Shown piece after piece: positions 54,011-61,618 of a stretch of DNA of 64,000 nucleotides (its first letter is position 1; each line of letters opens with the position of its first letter). The position numbers and the translations under genes were made by a program. The DNA lies in contig NZ_QJJM01000001.1 in assembly GCF_003201955.1 (NCBI RefSeq), positions 434,001-498,000 of the forward strand, read 5' to 3'. This DNA comes from Blastomonas natatoria. Its GTDB lineage: Bacteria > Pseudomonadota > Alphaproteobacteria > Sphingomonadales > Sphingomonadaceae. The notes beneath the pieces are model-generated. The model saw nothing but the letters and a program-made list of their open reading frames with translations. It was not told where the DNA came from and searched no databases.

Positions 54011-54955
54011 ATGGAAAGCCTGCTCATCAAGCCCGGTGCGGTGGATTTCTCGGTCATTCCGGATGTCCCCGCCGACACCTTTGTCGCCCCGCTCGTCCGC
54101 CCCGGCCATCTTGGCGAGGACTGGCTCGAACCGCAGCAGCGCCAGTACACCACGGAAGAACATGCCATCTGGGACGATCTGTTCGCGCAGCAAATGGACG
54201 TTTTGCCGGGCCGCGCGGCGAGCAGCTTCATGGCGGGGCTGGACCGGCTCGATCTGGGGCGCGGTGGCGTGCCTGATTTCGGGGCGCTCAGCGAGGAACT
54301 GCAGGCGATCACCGGCTGGTCCGTCGTCCCGGTGCCGATGCTGATCCCCGATCACGTCTTCTTCTATCACCTCGCCAACCGGCGCTTCCCGGCGGGCAAT
54401 TTCATCCGATCGCGCGAGGAATTCCACTATATCTCCGAGCCGGACGTGTTCCACGACGTGTTCGGTCATGTGCCGATGCTGACCGATCCGGTCTATGCCG
54501 ATTACATGCAGGAATATGGCCGTGCCGGGTGGAAGGCGCTGGCCTATAACCGGCTCAAGGCGCTGTCGGCGCTCTACTGGTACACAGTCGAGTTCGGGCT
54601 GATCCGCGAGGCCGATGGCATCAAGGCCTATGGCGCGGGCATCCTCTCCGGCCCGCTGGAGGCGAAATTCTCGGTCGAGGCGCAGTCGCCCAACCGCATC
54701 CACCTCGAAGTCGACCGGGTGATGCGCACCGATTATGTCATCTCGGACATGCAGCCGACCTATTTCGTCATCGACAGTTTCGAGGAGCTGTACCGCAAGA
54801 CGGTCGAACGCAATTTCGACGACCTGTATCGCGCCCTGACGCCGGGTTTCACCTATTCCAACCAGGCGGTGCTGGGCGGCGACAAGGTCTATCACCTCGG
54901 CACCCAGGAATATGCCAATCGCGGCGGCAAGGGATCGGGCGCGCGCCCCGTCTGA
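54011..54955 (+). CDS. phhA: phenylalanine 4-monooxygenase
   Basis: A 314-residue pterin-dependent hydroxylase converting Phe to Tyr. The Fe(II) ligands are visible: two His in VFHDVFGHVPML and Glu in YWYTVEFGLI. The regulatory domain of animal enzymes is absent, as in other bacterial forms, and the N-terminus is short. No pterin dehydratase gene (phhB) is near; it must be elsewhere. The divergent Lrp-type regulator is the probable controller. Confidence 0.95.
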   Translation: MESLLIKPGAVDFSVIPDVPADTFVAPLVRPGHLGEDWLEPQQRQYTTEEHAIWDDLFAQQMDVLPGRAASSFMAGLDRLDLGRGGVPDFGALSEELQAITGWSVVPVPMLIPDHVFFYHLANRRFPAGNFIRSREEFHYISEPDVFHDVFGHVPMLTDPVYADYMQEYGRAGWKALAYNRLKALSALYWYTVEFGLIREADGIKAYGAGILSGPLEAKFSVEAQSPNRIHLEVDRVMRTDYVISDMQPTYFVIDSFEELYRKTVERNFDDLYRALTPGFTYSNQAVLGGDKVYHLGTQEYANRGGKGSGARPV

Positions 54956-55010
54956 CCGCTGACACGATTGTCAGTTGCGTGAAGGGAGCGCGCCGGTCTA
55001 GCTTCAAGCC

Positions 55011-56135
55011 ATGACCGAGATACGCCCCTTTACCATCGATGTGCCGCAATCCGCGATCGACGATCTTCAAGCCCGCATCCGTGCCGCCTGCTGGCCCGAG
55101 AAGGAACAGGTCGATGACTGGGACCAGGGCATTCCGCTCGCCGTGGTGCAGGATTTCGCGACCTATTGGGCCAAGCAGTACGACTGGCGCGCGTGCGAGG
55201 CGGCGCTCAACGCCCATCCCAATTTCCTGATCGAACTCGATGGGGTGGACATCCATTTCCTCCACATCCGTTCGCGCCATGAGGGCGCGCGACCGCTGAT
55301 CCTGACGCATGGCTGGCCCGGATCGGTGCTGGAGTTCATGGAGGTGATCGAGCCGCTGACCAATCCGGCGGACCCGGCGGATGCGTTCCATCTCGTCATC
55401 CCCTCGCTGCCCGGCTTCGGCTTTTCGGGCAAGCCTACCGAGACGGGCTGGTCGATCACGAAGATCGCCGCCGCTTGGAATGACCTGATGCTCGCGCTCG
55501 GCTATGACCGCTATTTCGCGCAGGGCGGTGACTGGGGATCGGGCGTGACGCTGGAAATCGCGCGGCAGAATCTGGGCGCGTGCGCCGCTGTCCATTCGAA
55601 CATGGTGCTGGCGCTGCCTGATCCTGCGACCCTGGGCAACCTGAGCGACCTGGAAAAGCGTGCTGCGGCGCGGATGCAATATTATCAGGAAAAGGAAAGC
55701 GGCTATTCATCGATCCAGAAGACGCGGCCGCAGACCATCGGCTATGCGCTCGCCGATTCTGCTGTCGGGCAGATGGCCTGGATCCTCGAAAAATTCCGCA
55801 ACTGGTCAGACTGCGACGACGATTTCTCCGGCTTCAGCCGCGATGCGCTGCTCGACACGATCACGCTCTACTGGCTGACCAATTCGGCGGCCTCGTCGGC
55901 GCGGCTCTACTGGCACAGCTTCAACGCTATGGGCTTTGATCCGATCAGCCTTCCGACGGGCGGCACGATCTTTCCCAAGGAGCTGTTCCAGACCTCGCGC
56001 CGCTGGGCGGAGAAGCGCTTCAGCAATCTCATCTACTGGAACGAGGTGGAAAGAGGCGGGCATTTTGCGGCGCTCGAAGTGCCCGATATCTTCGTCGAGG
56101 AAGTGCGCGCCTGCTTCCGAAACGCCAGCCTCTGA
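55011..56135 (+). CDS. epoxide hydrolase (EHN family alpha/beta hydrolase)
   Basis: A 374-residue protein: N-terminal EHN domain (IRPFTIDVPQSAIDDLQARI to WAKQYDWRACEAALNAHPNF) and an alpha/beta-hydrolase domain with HGWPGS oxyanion region, nucleophile Asp in GGDWGSGV, and the catalytic His in RGGHFAALEVPD; tyrosines YYQEKESGY and WLTNSAASSARLYW supply lid contacts. It opens epoxides to diols, often of xenobiotics. It is 55 bp downstream of phhA, but a functional link is not evident. Confidence 0.92.
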   Translation: MTEIRPFTIDVPQSAIDDLQARIRAACWPEKEQVDDWDQGIPLAVVQDFATYWAKQYDWRACEAALNAHPNFLIELDGVDIHFLHIRSRHEGARPLILTHGWPGSVLEFMEVIEPLTNPADPADAFHLVIPSLPGFGFSGKPTETGWSITKIAAAWNDLMLALGYDRYFAQGGDWGSGVTLEIARQNLGACAAVHSNMVLALPDPATLGNLSDLEKRAAARMQYYQEKESGYSSIQKTRPQTIGYALADSAVGQMAWILEKFRNWSDCDDDFSGFSRDALLDTITLYWLTNSAASSARLYWHSFNAMGFDPISLPTGGTIFPKELFQTSRRWAEKRFSNLIYWNEVERGGHFAALEVPDIFVEEVRACFRNASL

Positions 56136-56143
56136 ACGAGAAA

Positions 56144-56171
56144 CCCCGCCAGCACGGTTGCGCTGACGGGG
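56144..56171 (+). terminator. hairpin between convergent epoxide hydrolase and TraB genes
   Basis: CCCCGCCAGC (56144-56153) pairs with GCTGACGGGG (56162-56171), one mismatch, 8-base loop, flanked by AAA on the left and CTT on the right; a likely bidirectional terminator. Confidence 0.65.
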
Positions 56172-56196
56172 CTTCCCATGTCCTGATCTGGCGAGA

Positions 56197-57162
56197 TCAG
56201 TGTTTGGTGACCTGAACGCTCTGGATGTCCTGGGCACCAAGTTGCGCCTGTACACTGTCCTTGCCGACCAGATGCGCCGCGCCGACGGCCATGAACACCG
56301 TGCCCGGCCTGTTCATCCGCGCCTTGATCCATTCGACCCAATTGGCATTGCGATCGGTCAGCAGCGCGTCGTACAGGCCGGGATAGCTCTCCATGCCCTC
56401 GTTCATCAGCTTGTCGAGTGTAACGAGGTCGCCCTTGCCCCAGGCATCGACCAACGCATCGATCTGCGTCGTGATTTCCGGCACGCCATCCAGCGTCACG
56501 TCGAGGAACGCGACCTGCTCCTTGGTGCTGAGGCCGTCGAAGATGCCGAGCTGCTGCTCGACTGTTTCGAGCTGTCCGATCGATTTGTTCTGTGCCTTGG
56601 CAGCGGTCATCAGCACCTTCTCGGCCCCGCTGTTGAGGTCATAGCCCTGCATCATCAGCGGCAGCGTGGTGAGCGTGACGCTGGCATACCAGGGCTCAAA
56701 CTGATCGAGCGCCACCGGGGGAATGTTGAGCGTGCCCAAAGTCTTCTCGTACTTGGTCAGCACAGGCGGGGTCAGCAGGCTGCGCAGCGTGATCCCTTGC
56801 GGGTTGGTGGCGAGCCTGTTGACGGTGGCCTGCATCGCGGTCGGGTCCGACGGCTCCTGCACTTCCAGGATCAGTTCGTCCGAGGCGTCGAAGGCGGTCT
56901 TGATATCGCCCTTGAGCCAGTTGAGGCCCGGCCGGAGCACGTGGACGGTGCCGAACAGATAGATTGTGGTGTCGGAATCGCGCACCACCCACATCGCCGG
57001 GTTGACGTCCTTCTTGGCCGGGGCTGGGGCGGGGCCAAGCGCTTCGGCCAGCGTCGTCGGCTGCTGCGCCAGCAGCGGTTCGCCGGCAAAGCCGATGGTG
57101 ACGATGGCCGCGACGGCCAGCGTGGCAGCGCCGCTGCGCAGGGTCTTGAACAATTTTGTCAT
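56197..57162 (-). CDS. TraB/GumN family protein, secreted
   Basis: A 321-residue protein starting at ATG 57162 with a signal peptide (cleavage near LLAQQP). TraB/GumN motifs are YLFGTVHVLRPG near the N-terminus and FMAVGAAHLVG near the C-terminus, each bearing a His of the proposed metal site. Family members are thought to be metalloproteases or peptide-hydrolysing enzymes, but activity is poorly defined. It is followed by a hairpin and lies 41 bp downstream of the membrane-protein gene, so the three minus-strand genes may form one unit. Confidence 0.88.
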   Translation of the reverse strand: MTKLFKTLRSGAATLAVAAIVTIGFAGEPLLAQQPTTLAEALGPAPAPAKKDVNPAMWVVRDSDTTIYLFGTVHVLRPGLNWLKGDIKTAFDASDELILEVQEPSDPTAMQATVNRLATNPQGITLRSLLTPPVLTKYEKTLGTLNIPPVALDQFEPWYASVTLTTLPLMMQGYDLNSGAEKVLMTAAKAQNKSIGQLETVEQQLGIFDGLSTKEQVAFLDVTLDGVPEITTQIDALVDAWGKGDLVTLDKLMNEGMESYPGLYDALLTDRNANWVEWIKARMNRPGTVFMAVGAAHLVGKDSVQAQLGAQDIQSVQVTKH

Positions 57163-57202
57163 GAGGTCATCCTCTTCACTGGGGACTTTGGGGGGCGAGG
57201 CG

Positions 57203-57622
57203 TTAACGGAACTTGTACCAGACATAAGCGAGCACGTTGCTGATGAGGCCTGCTAGAAACAGCCAGAGCGCATCGGGCTCAGGCACGATTCCGCCCAACC
57301 ACAGGGTGAACCAGGTCGGATAGCCGATCAGCATGATATTGCCTGCGACAACCATGGTCTTGGTGTGGATCACACGCTCCAGCTCGTCGGAGACCTGCAT
57401 CAGCTTCCACGAACCATAAATTGAGGAAATGACAAACACGAAAGCGCTGAGCACCGCCAGCCAGGGAGGGATGCTGTGAGCGGTAAGGTGGCCCACATTT
57501 TCGTCCTCGAAAAAGCCGATGAGAAAGCCGGATACCATACCCACGCAGAATAGTGCGCCGACGACTATGTTGATCCGTTTTTGGCGCTGCTTGGCGCGTG
57601 CCTGCCAGTCGCTCTCAACCAT
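57203..57622 (-). CDS. hypothetical inner-membrane protein
   Basis: A 139-residue protein with about four membrane helices (INIVVGALFCVGMVSGFLIG, PPWLAVLSAFVFVISSIYGS, TMVVAGNIMLIGYPTWFTLW, DALWLFLAGLISNVLAYVWY). ATG 57622 has GGAGG 6 bases upstream and overlaps the HTH stop by 8 bp; an in-frame ATG 8 codons earlier is possible. Small XRE-regulator plus membrane-protein pairs of this kind occur widely; function unknown. Confidence 0.75.
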   Translation of the reverse strand: MVESDWQARAKQRQKRINIVVGALFCVGMVSGFLIGFFEDENVGHLTAHSIPPWLAVLSAFVFVISSIYGSWKLMQVSDELERVIHTKTMVVAGNIMLIGYPTWFTLWLGGIVPEPDALWLFLAGLISNVLAYVWYKFR

Positions 57623-57836
57623 GCTGGCCTCCGGTGAATTCATCATCGAATATCTCCTCGATATGCATGTCAAACAGCCGCGCGATCCGAAAGGCCAGTG
57701 GCAGCGACGGATCGTATTTCCCGGTCTCGATCGCGTTGACCGCCTGGCGCGAGACGTCGAGCCTCGCGCCGAGTTCGGCCTGGCTCCAGTCGCGTTCGGC
57801 GCGCAGCACCTTCAGACGGTTCTTCATGTCTTCCAT
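57615..57836 (-). CDS. XRE-family HTH regulator
   Basis: A 73-residue Cro/C1-type protein: MKNRLKVLRAERDWSQAELG, then ARLDVSRQAVNAIETGKYDPSL (HTH) and a short tail. It resembles small regulators that control an adjacent membrane-protein gene. ATG 57836 follows AAGGA at a 10-base spacing; ATG 57827 is an alternative. It overlaps the membrane-protein gene by 8 bp, so the two are translated together. Confidence 0.87.
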   Translation of the reverse strand: MEDMKNRLKVLRAERDWSQAELGARLDVSRQAVNAIETGKYDPSLPLAFRIARLFDMHIEEIFDDEFTGGQHG

Positions 57837-57875
57837 CCGTGAGTCATCCTTGTGCACCTGCAGATACCGGCGCGG

Positions 57876-58061
57876 TCATGCGAGAACCAGATGGATCGGC
57901 ATGATGCGCGCGGAGGTTCCAGACGAAGGCGCAGATCTTGCGTCTGATCCCTGGAGGCTGATCCATGCGCAGACGGCGCAGGTGAGCAGCACAAGTCCTG
58001 CTGCCCAGCCGTAAGCGCGGCGGGTGGCGATCGTCAGCAGCGGCGGGTCTGGCTTTTCCAT
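57876..58061 (-). CDS. possible small membrane protein
   Basis: A 61-residue frame with one hydrophobic helix (AYGWAAGLVLLTCAVCAWI). AGGATG lies about 5 bases before its ATG. It is the first possible gene before the XRE regulator, about 40 bp upstream of it on the same strand. Not recognised as a family; may be spurious. Confidence 0.4.
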   Translation of the reverse strand: MEKPDPPLLTIATRRAYGWAAGLVLLTCAVCAWISLQGSDARSAPSSGTSARIMPIHLVLA

Positions 58062-58080
58062 CGGTGCATCCTGTCATTGC

Positions 58081-58164
58081 TCGCTGACCAAATGTCAGCT
58101 TACCCTGACTTTATGTCGTGATTCGCTGACCATGTCAAGTGACCCTGACTTAGTGCCAGTGTCG
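58081..58164. repeat. two 42-bp direct repeats in a divergent promoter
   Basis: Units start at 58081 and 58123. Shared blocks are TCGCTGACCA, TGTCA and ACCCTGACTT; the inner GTCAG...CTGAC is an inverted repeat in the first unit and partly kept in the second. More TGTCA/TGACA boxes flank both ends. The region lies between the minus-strand XRE cluster and the molybdopterin oxidoreductase gene, a place for operators. Confidence 0.65.
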
Positions 58165-58261
58165 CATGACATCCGCTACGGAATGGCGCGGTTTTCGGTG
58201 GCTGGTCACCAGCCGGGCGCGCTGATACCCTCTCACTCAAAGACATCAGGGGAGAGACAGC

Positions 58262-60370
58262 ATGGCGGACGAATCGGCCACCACCATCCACGCGCGCACC
58301 TGCCATTTGTGCGAAGCGAACTGCGGCGTGCTGATCGAGGTCCAGGGGCGCAAGGTCGTCTCGATCAAGGGCAATCCCGATCATGTGCTGTCGAGGGGCC
58401 ATATCTGCCCCAAGGCGACCGCGCTCGCCGATCTGCAGGATGATCCCGACCGCCTGCGCCGCCCGGTCAAGCGCACCGAAAGCGGCTGGGAGGAAATCGA
58501 CTGGGACACCGCGTTTGCCGAAATCGGCGCGCGCATGGCCGAGGTCACGGAGGGCGGCGGCCAGCCGGCGCTCTACATGGGCAACCCCAATGCGCACAAC
58601 TACGCCACCGGCACGCAGACCGGGGTGCTGCGCAAGGCGCTGGGTGTGCGCACCCTTTATTCGGCCTCGACGCTCGACCAGATCCCGCACCAGCTCGTCC
58701 AGATGTGGATGTACGGGCACAATGCGCTGTTCCCGATCCCCGATATCGACCGCACGCAGTTCATGCTGATCATCGGCGGCAATCCGCTCGCCAGCAACGG
58801 CAGCGTGTGGACCGTGCCCGATGTGAAGAAGCGGCTGAAGGCGGTGCAGGCGCGGGGAGGGCAGGTGGTCGTGGTCGACCCGCGCCGCACCGAGACCGCG
58901 AAGATCGCCGACGCGCACTATTTCGTCCGCCCAGGCACCGATACCGCGCTGCTGCTTGCGCTGTTGAAGGCGCTCGACGAGGCGGGTCTGGTCGCGCCGG
59001 GACGGCTGGAGCCGATGCTGGACGAGGGCTGGGACGCGGCCTGGCAGGCGATTCGCGGCTTCGAGGTTGCGCCGCTCGCCGCGCATTGCGGCATCGACGA
59101 AAGCGTGATCCGCGACCTCGCGGCGAAGCTCGGCAGCGGTGATCCGGCTATCGTTTACGGCAGGATGGGCGTTTCCGTCACCGAGGCAGGCACGCTCAAC
59201 CTCTGGCTCATCCAACTCCTGAACATCGCCACCGGCAATCTTGATCGCGAGGGCGGGGTGATGTTCTCCTCGCCGGTGATCGATCTGGTCGCGGGCGCGG
59301 GGCCGGGCACCTATGACCGGTTCCGCTCGCGCATCGGAAACCGGCCCGAGGTGATCAGCGAGTTTCCGTCCGCGCTGCTGCCAGAGGAGATAGCCACTCC
59401 CGGGGAGGGGCAGATTAAGGCTCTGGTCGTCATCTCGGGCAACCCGGCGCTGTCCGCCCCCGGAGCCTGGGGCGAGGCGCTGCCGCAGCTCGAGCTGATG
59501 GTGTCGATCGACATGTACGTCACCGCGACCAGCGCGCACGCGCATTACATTTTACCGCCGTGCGGGCCGCTCGAAAAGGATCATTATCCGCTGTTGCTGG
59601 GCCCGATCGCCATCCGCAACTATGCCGATTATTCCGCGCCGACGCTGCCGATGGAGGAGGGGGCGAAGGCCGATTGGGAAATCGTGGCGGAACTGGCGCG
59701 TGCGATCCTGGCGGCGAAGGGCGAGGCGGTGCCCAATATCGTGCCGCCGCGCGCAGTGCTCGCCTCGATGCTCGCGCGTTCGGATTACAAGGTGACGCTG
59801 GAGGAACTGGAGGCCAACCCCAATGGCGTGGATTTCGGGCCGCATGTGGAGCGTCTGCCCGAGCGGTTGCAGACGCCCGACAAGCGCATCGCCTGCGCGC
59901 CGCCGCTCTGTCTCGAGGCGCTGGAGCAATGGCGCGTTCATCTCGAAGCCATGCCCGCTGACCAGTTGCTGCTGATCGGGCGGCGGCATGTTCGCAACAA
60001 CAACAGCTGGCTCCACAACAGCCCGCGCCTCGCCAAGGGGCCGGACCGTTGCACCGCGATGATCCATCCCGACGATGCGGCAGCGCACGGCATCGCGACG
60101 GGCGATCAGGTGCGCGTGACCAGCCGCGTGGGATCGGTCCAGCTCGCCGCCGAGGTCAGCGAGGATGTGATGCGGGGCGTCATCTCGATCCCGCACGGCT
60201 TCGGCCAGGACAAGCCGGGGACGCGGCTCTCGGTCGCGGCGAGGCGTCCGGGCGTGTCGCTCAACGATCTCACCGATCCGGCGGCGATGGACCCGATCTC
60301 GGGCAATGCCGTACTGAATGGCACCCCGGTGATGCTGGAGCGAGTGGAGCAGGCGGTCGCGGCGGAATAG
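58262..60370 (+). CDS. molybdopterin-dependent oxidoreductase (formate dehydrogenase-like)
   Basis: A 702-residue Mo/W-bisPGD enzyme. The N-terminus has a [4Fe-4S] cluster motif CHLCEANCGV with a further Cys in HICPKATA; molybdopterin regions follow (MYGHNALFPIPDIDRTQFML, IIGGNPLASNGS, VVVDPRRTETAKIADAHYFV, LFGTDTALLL-like). The C-terminal molybdopterin dinucleotide-binding domain includes RHVRNNNSWLHNS and the TGDQVRVTSRVG strand. No partner subunit genes are adjacent. It belongs to the soluble alpha-only group; substrate undetermined. Confidence 0.87.
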   Translation: MADESATTIHARTCHLCEANCGVLIEVQGRKVVSIKGNPDHVLSRGHICPKATALADLQDDPDRLRRPVKRTESGWEEIDWDTAFAEIGARMAEVTEGGGQPALYMGNPNAHNYATGTQTGVLRKALGVRTLYSASTLDQIPHQLVQMWMYGHNALFPIPDIDRTQFMLIIGGNPLASNGSVWTVPDVKKRLKAVQARGGQVVVVDPRRTETAKIADAHYFVRPGTDTALLLALLKALDEAGLVAPGRLEPMLDEGWDAAWQAIRGFEVAPLAAHCGIDESVIRDLAAKLGSGDPAIVYGRMGVSVTEAGTLNLWLIQLLNIATGNLDREGGVMFSSPVIDLVAGAGPGTYDRFRSRIGNRPEVISEFPSALLPEEIATPGEGQIKALVVISGNPALSAPGAWGEALPQLELMVSIDMYVTATSAHAHYILPPCGPLEKDHYPLLLGPIAIRNYADYSAPTLPMEEGAKADWEIVAELARAILAAKGEAVPNIVPPRAVLASMLARSDYKVTLEELEANPNGVDFGPHVERLPERLQTPDKRIACAPPLCLEALEQWRVHLEAMPADQLLLIGRRHVRNNNSWLHNSPRLAKGPDRCTAMIHPDDAAAHGIATGDQVRVTSRVGSVQLAAEVSEDVMRGVISIPHGFGQDKPGTRLSVAARRPGVSLNDLTDPAAMDPISGNAVLNGTPVMLERVEQAVAAE

Positions 60371-60391
60371 TTTTTATTCCCTAACCGTTAT

Positions 60392-60472
60392 CGTCAAACC
60401 CGCGAAAGCGGAGGTCCCGCTTCCTTCAGACCTGAGCGCATAAGCGGGATTCCCACGTTCGCGGGAATGACG
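60392..60472. repeat. palindromic repeat, family F
   Basis: Arms 60392-60422 and 60442-60472 are inverted copies (about 24 of 31 matching). The right arm carries GGGATTCCCACGTTCGCGGG, the common type whose halves read CGTCATTCCCGCG. It fills part of the gap before glyQ. Confidence 0.65.
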
Positions 60473-60597
60473 ACCATTGGGTTGGCAAAGCTCAACTAAA
60501 CCCCCTGACACCAAGCCTGAATCACCAGTCCCTTGACCCGCGCCCCTCCATCCGCCAAAGCGCGGCGCATATTTTTGCAACTGCGAAGGCCGGACGT

Positions 60598-61467
60598 TTG
60601 AGCGAGCAAAGCCTTTCCTTTCAGGACATGATCCTGACCCTGCACCGGTTCTGGAGCAGCCATGGCTGCCTGATCCTGCAGCCCTATGACATGCCGATGG
60701 GCGCGGGCACCTTCCACACCGCGACGACGTTGCGCGCGCTGGGCCCCGATCCGTGGAACGCCGCGTTCGTCCAGCCCTGCCGCCGCCCGACCGATGGTCG
60801 CTATGGTGAAAATCCCAACCGGCTGCAGCATTATTACCAGTATCAGGTGATCCTCAAGCCCTCGCCGGGCGACATCCAGCAGCTCTATCTCGACAGCCTG
60901 ACCGCGATCGGCGTCGATCCGCTGCTGCACGACATCCGCTTTGTCGAGGACGACTGGGAAAGCCCGACGCTGGGCGCCTGGGGCCTGGGCTGGGAGGTCT
61001 GGTGCGACGGCATGGAGGTGACGCAGTTCACCTATTTCCAGCAGATGGGCGGCTTTGATTGCAAGCCGGTGGCGGGCGAGCTGACCTATGGGCTTGAGCG
61101 GCTCGCAATGTACATCCAGGGCAAGGACAGCGTGTACGATCTCGATTTTAATGGCCGGGGCGTCACCTATGGCGATGTGTTCCTCGAGAACGAACGCCAG
61201 ATGAGCGCGTGGAATTTCGAGCATGCGAACACCGAAAGCCTGTTCGATGCGTTCAAGAAGGCCGTTGCCGAGTGCGAGAACTGTCTCGACGCCAAGCTGC
61301 CGATCCCGGCCTATGAGCAGGCGATCCAGGCGAGCCATGTCTTCAACCTGCTCCAGGCGCGCGGCGTGATTTCGGTCGCCGAGCGCCAGGCCTATATGGG
61401 CCGCGTGCGCGACCTCGCGAAGGGCAGCTGCCAGGCGTGGATGGAGAAGAATGGGTGGGCGGCGTGA
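60598..61467 (+). CDS. glyQ: glycyl-tRNA synthetase alpha subunit
   Basis: A 289-residue catalytic subunit of the bacterial alpha2beta2 glycyl-tRNA synthetase. Conserved regions include [78 protein letters not shown] and [13 protein letters not shown]. It appears to start at TTG 60598. Sequence is highly conserved and typical, unlike the partner glyS, which carries insertions. It is 151 bp upstream of glyS with a palindromic repeat in between. Confidence 0.96.
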   Translation: MSEQSLSFQDMILTLHRFWSSHGCLILQPYDMPMGAGTFHTATTLRALGPDPWNAAFVQPCRRPTDGRYGENPNRLQHYYQYQVILKPSPGDIQQLYLDSLTAIGVDPLLHDIRFVEDDWESPTLGAWGLGWEVWCDGMEVTQFTYFQQMGGFDCKPVAGELTYGLERLAMYIQGKDSVYDLDFNGRGVTYGDVFLENERQMSAWNFEHANTESLFDAFKKAVAECENCLDAKLPIPAYEQAIQASHVFNLLQARGVISVAERQAYMGRVRDLAKGSCQAWMEKNGWAA

Positions 61468-61486
61468 TGGTGCGAACCTCCAACCA

Positions 61487-61588
61487 CCGTCACCCTGAAC
61501 TTGTTTCAGGGTCCATCGGGCACCCAGCGCCTTCGCCCTGTCGGCTTCAGGACGGTCGATGGATGCTGAAACAAGTTCAGCATGACGG
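61487..61588. repeat. palindromic repeat, family E, between glyQ and glyS
   Basis: Two 32-bp arms (61487-61518 and 61557-61588) are inverted copies with four mismatches. Each arm is itself a hairpin: ACCCTGA...TCAGGGT on the left and ATGCTGA...TCAGCAT on the right. The four mismatches are two compensating base-pair swaps, so both hairpins stay paired. Confidence 0.8.
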
Positions 61589-61618
61589 GGTTTGCGAAAT
61601 GGGCCAGGAGCGCGCGGC

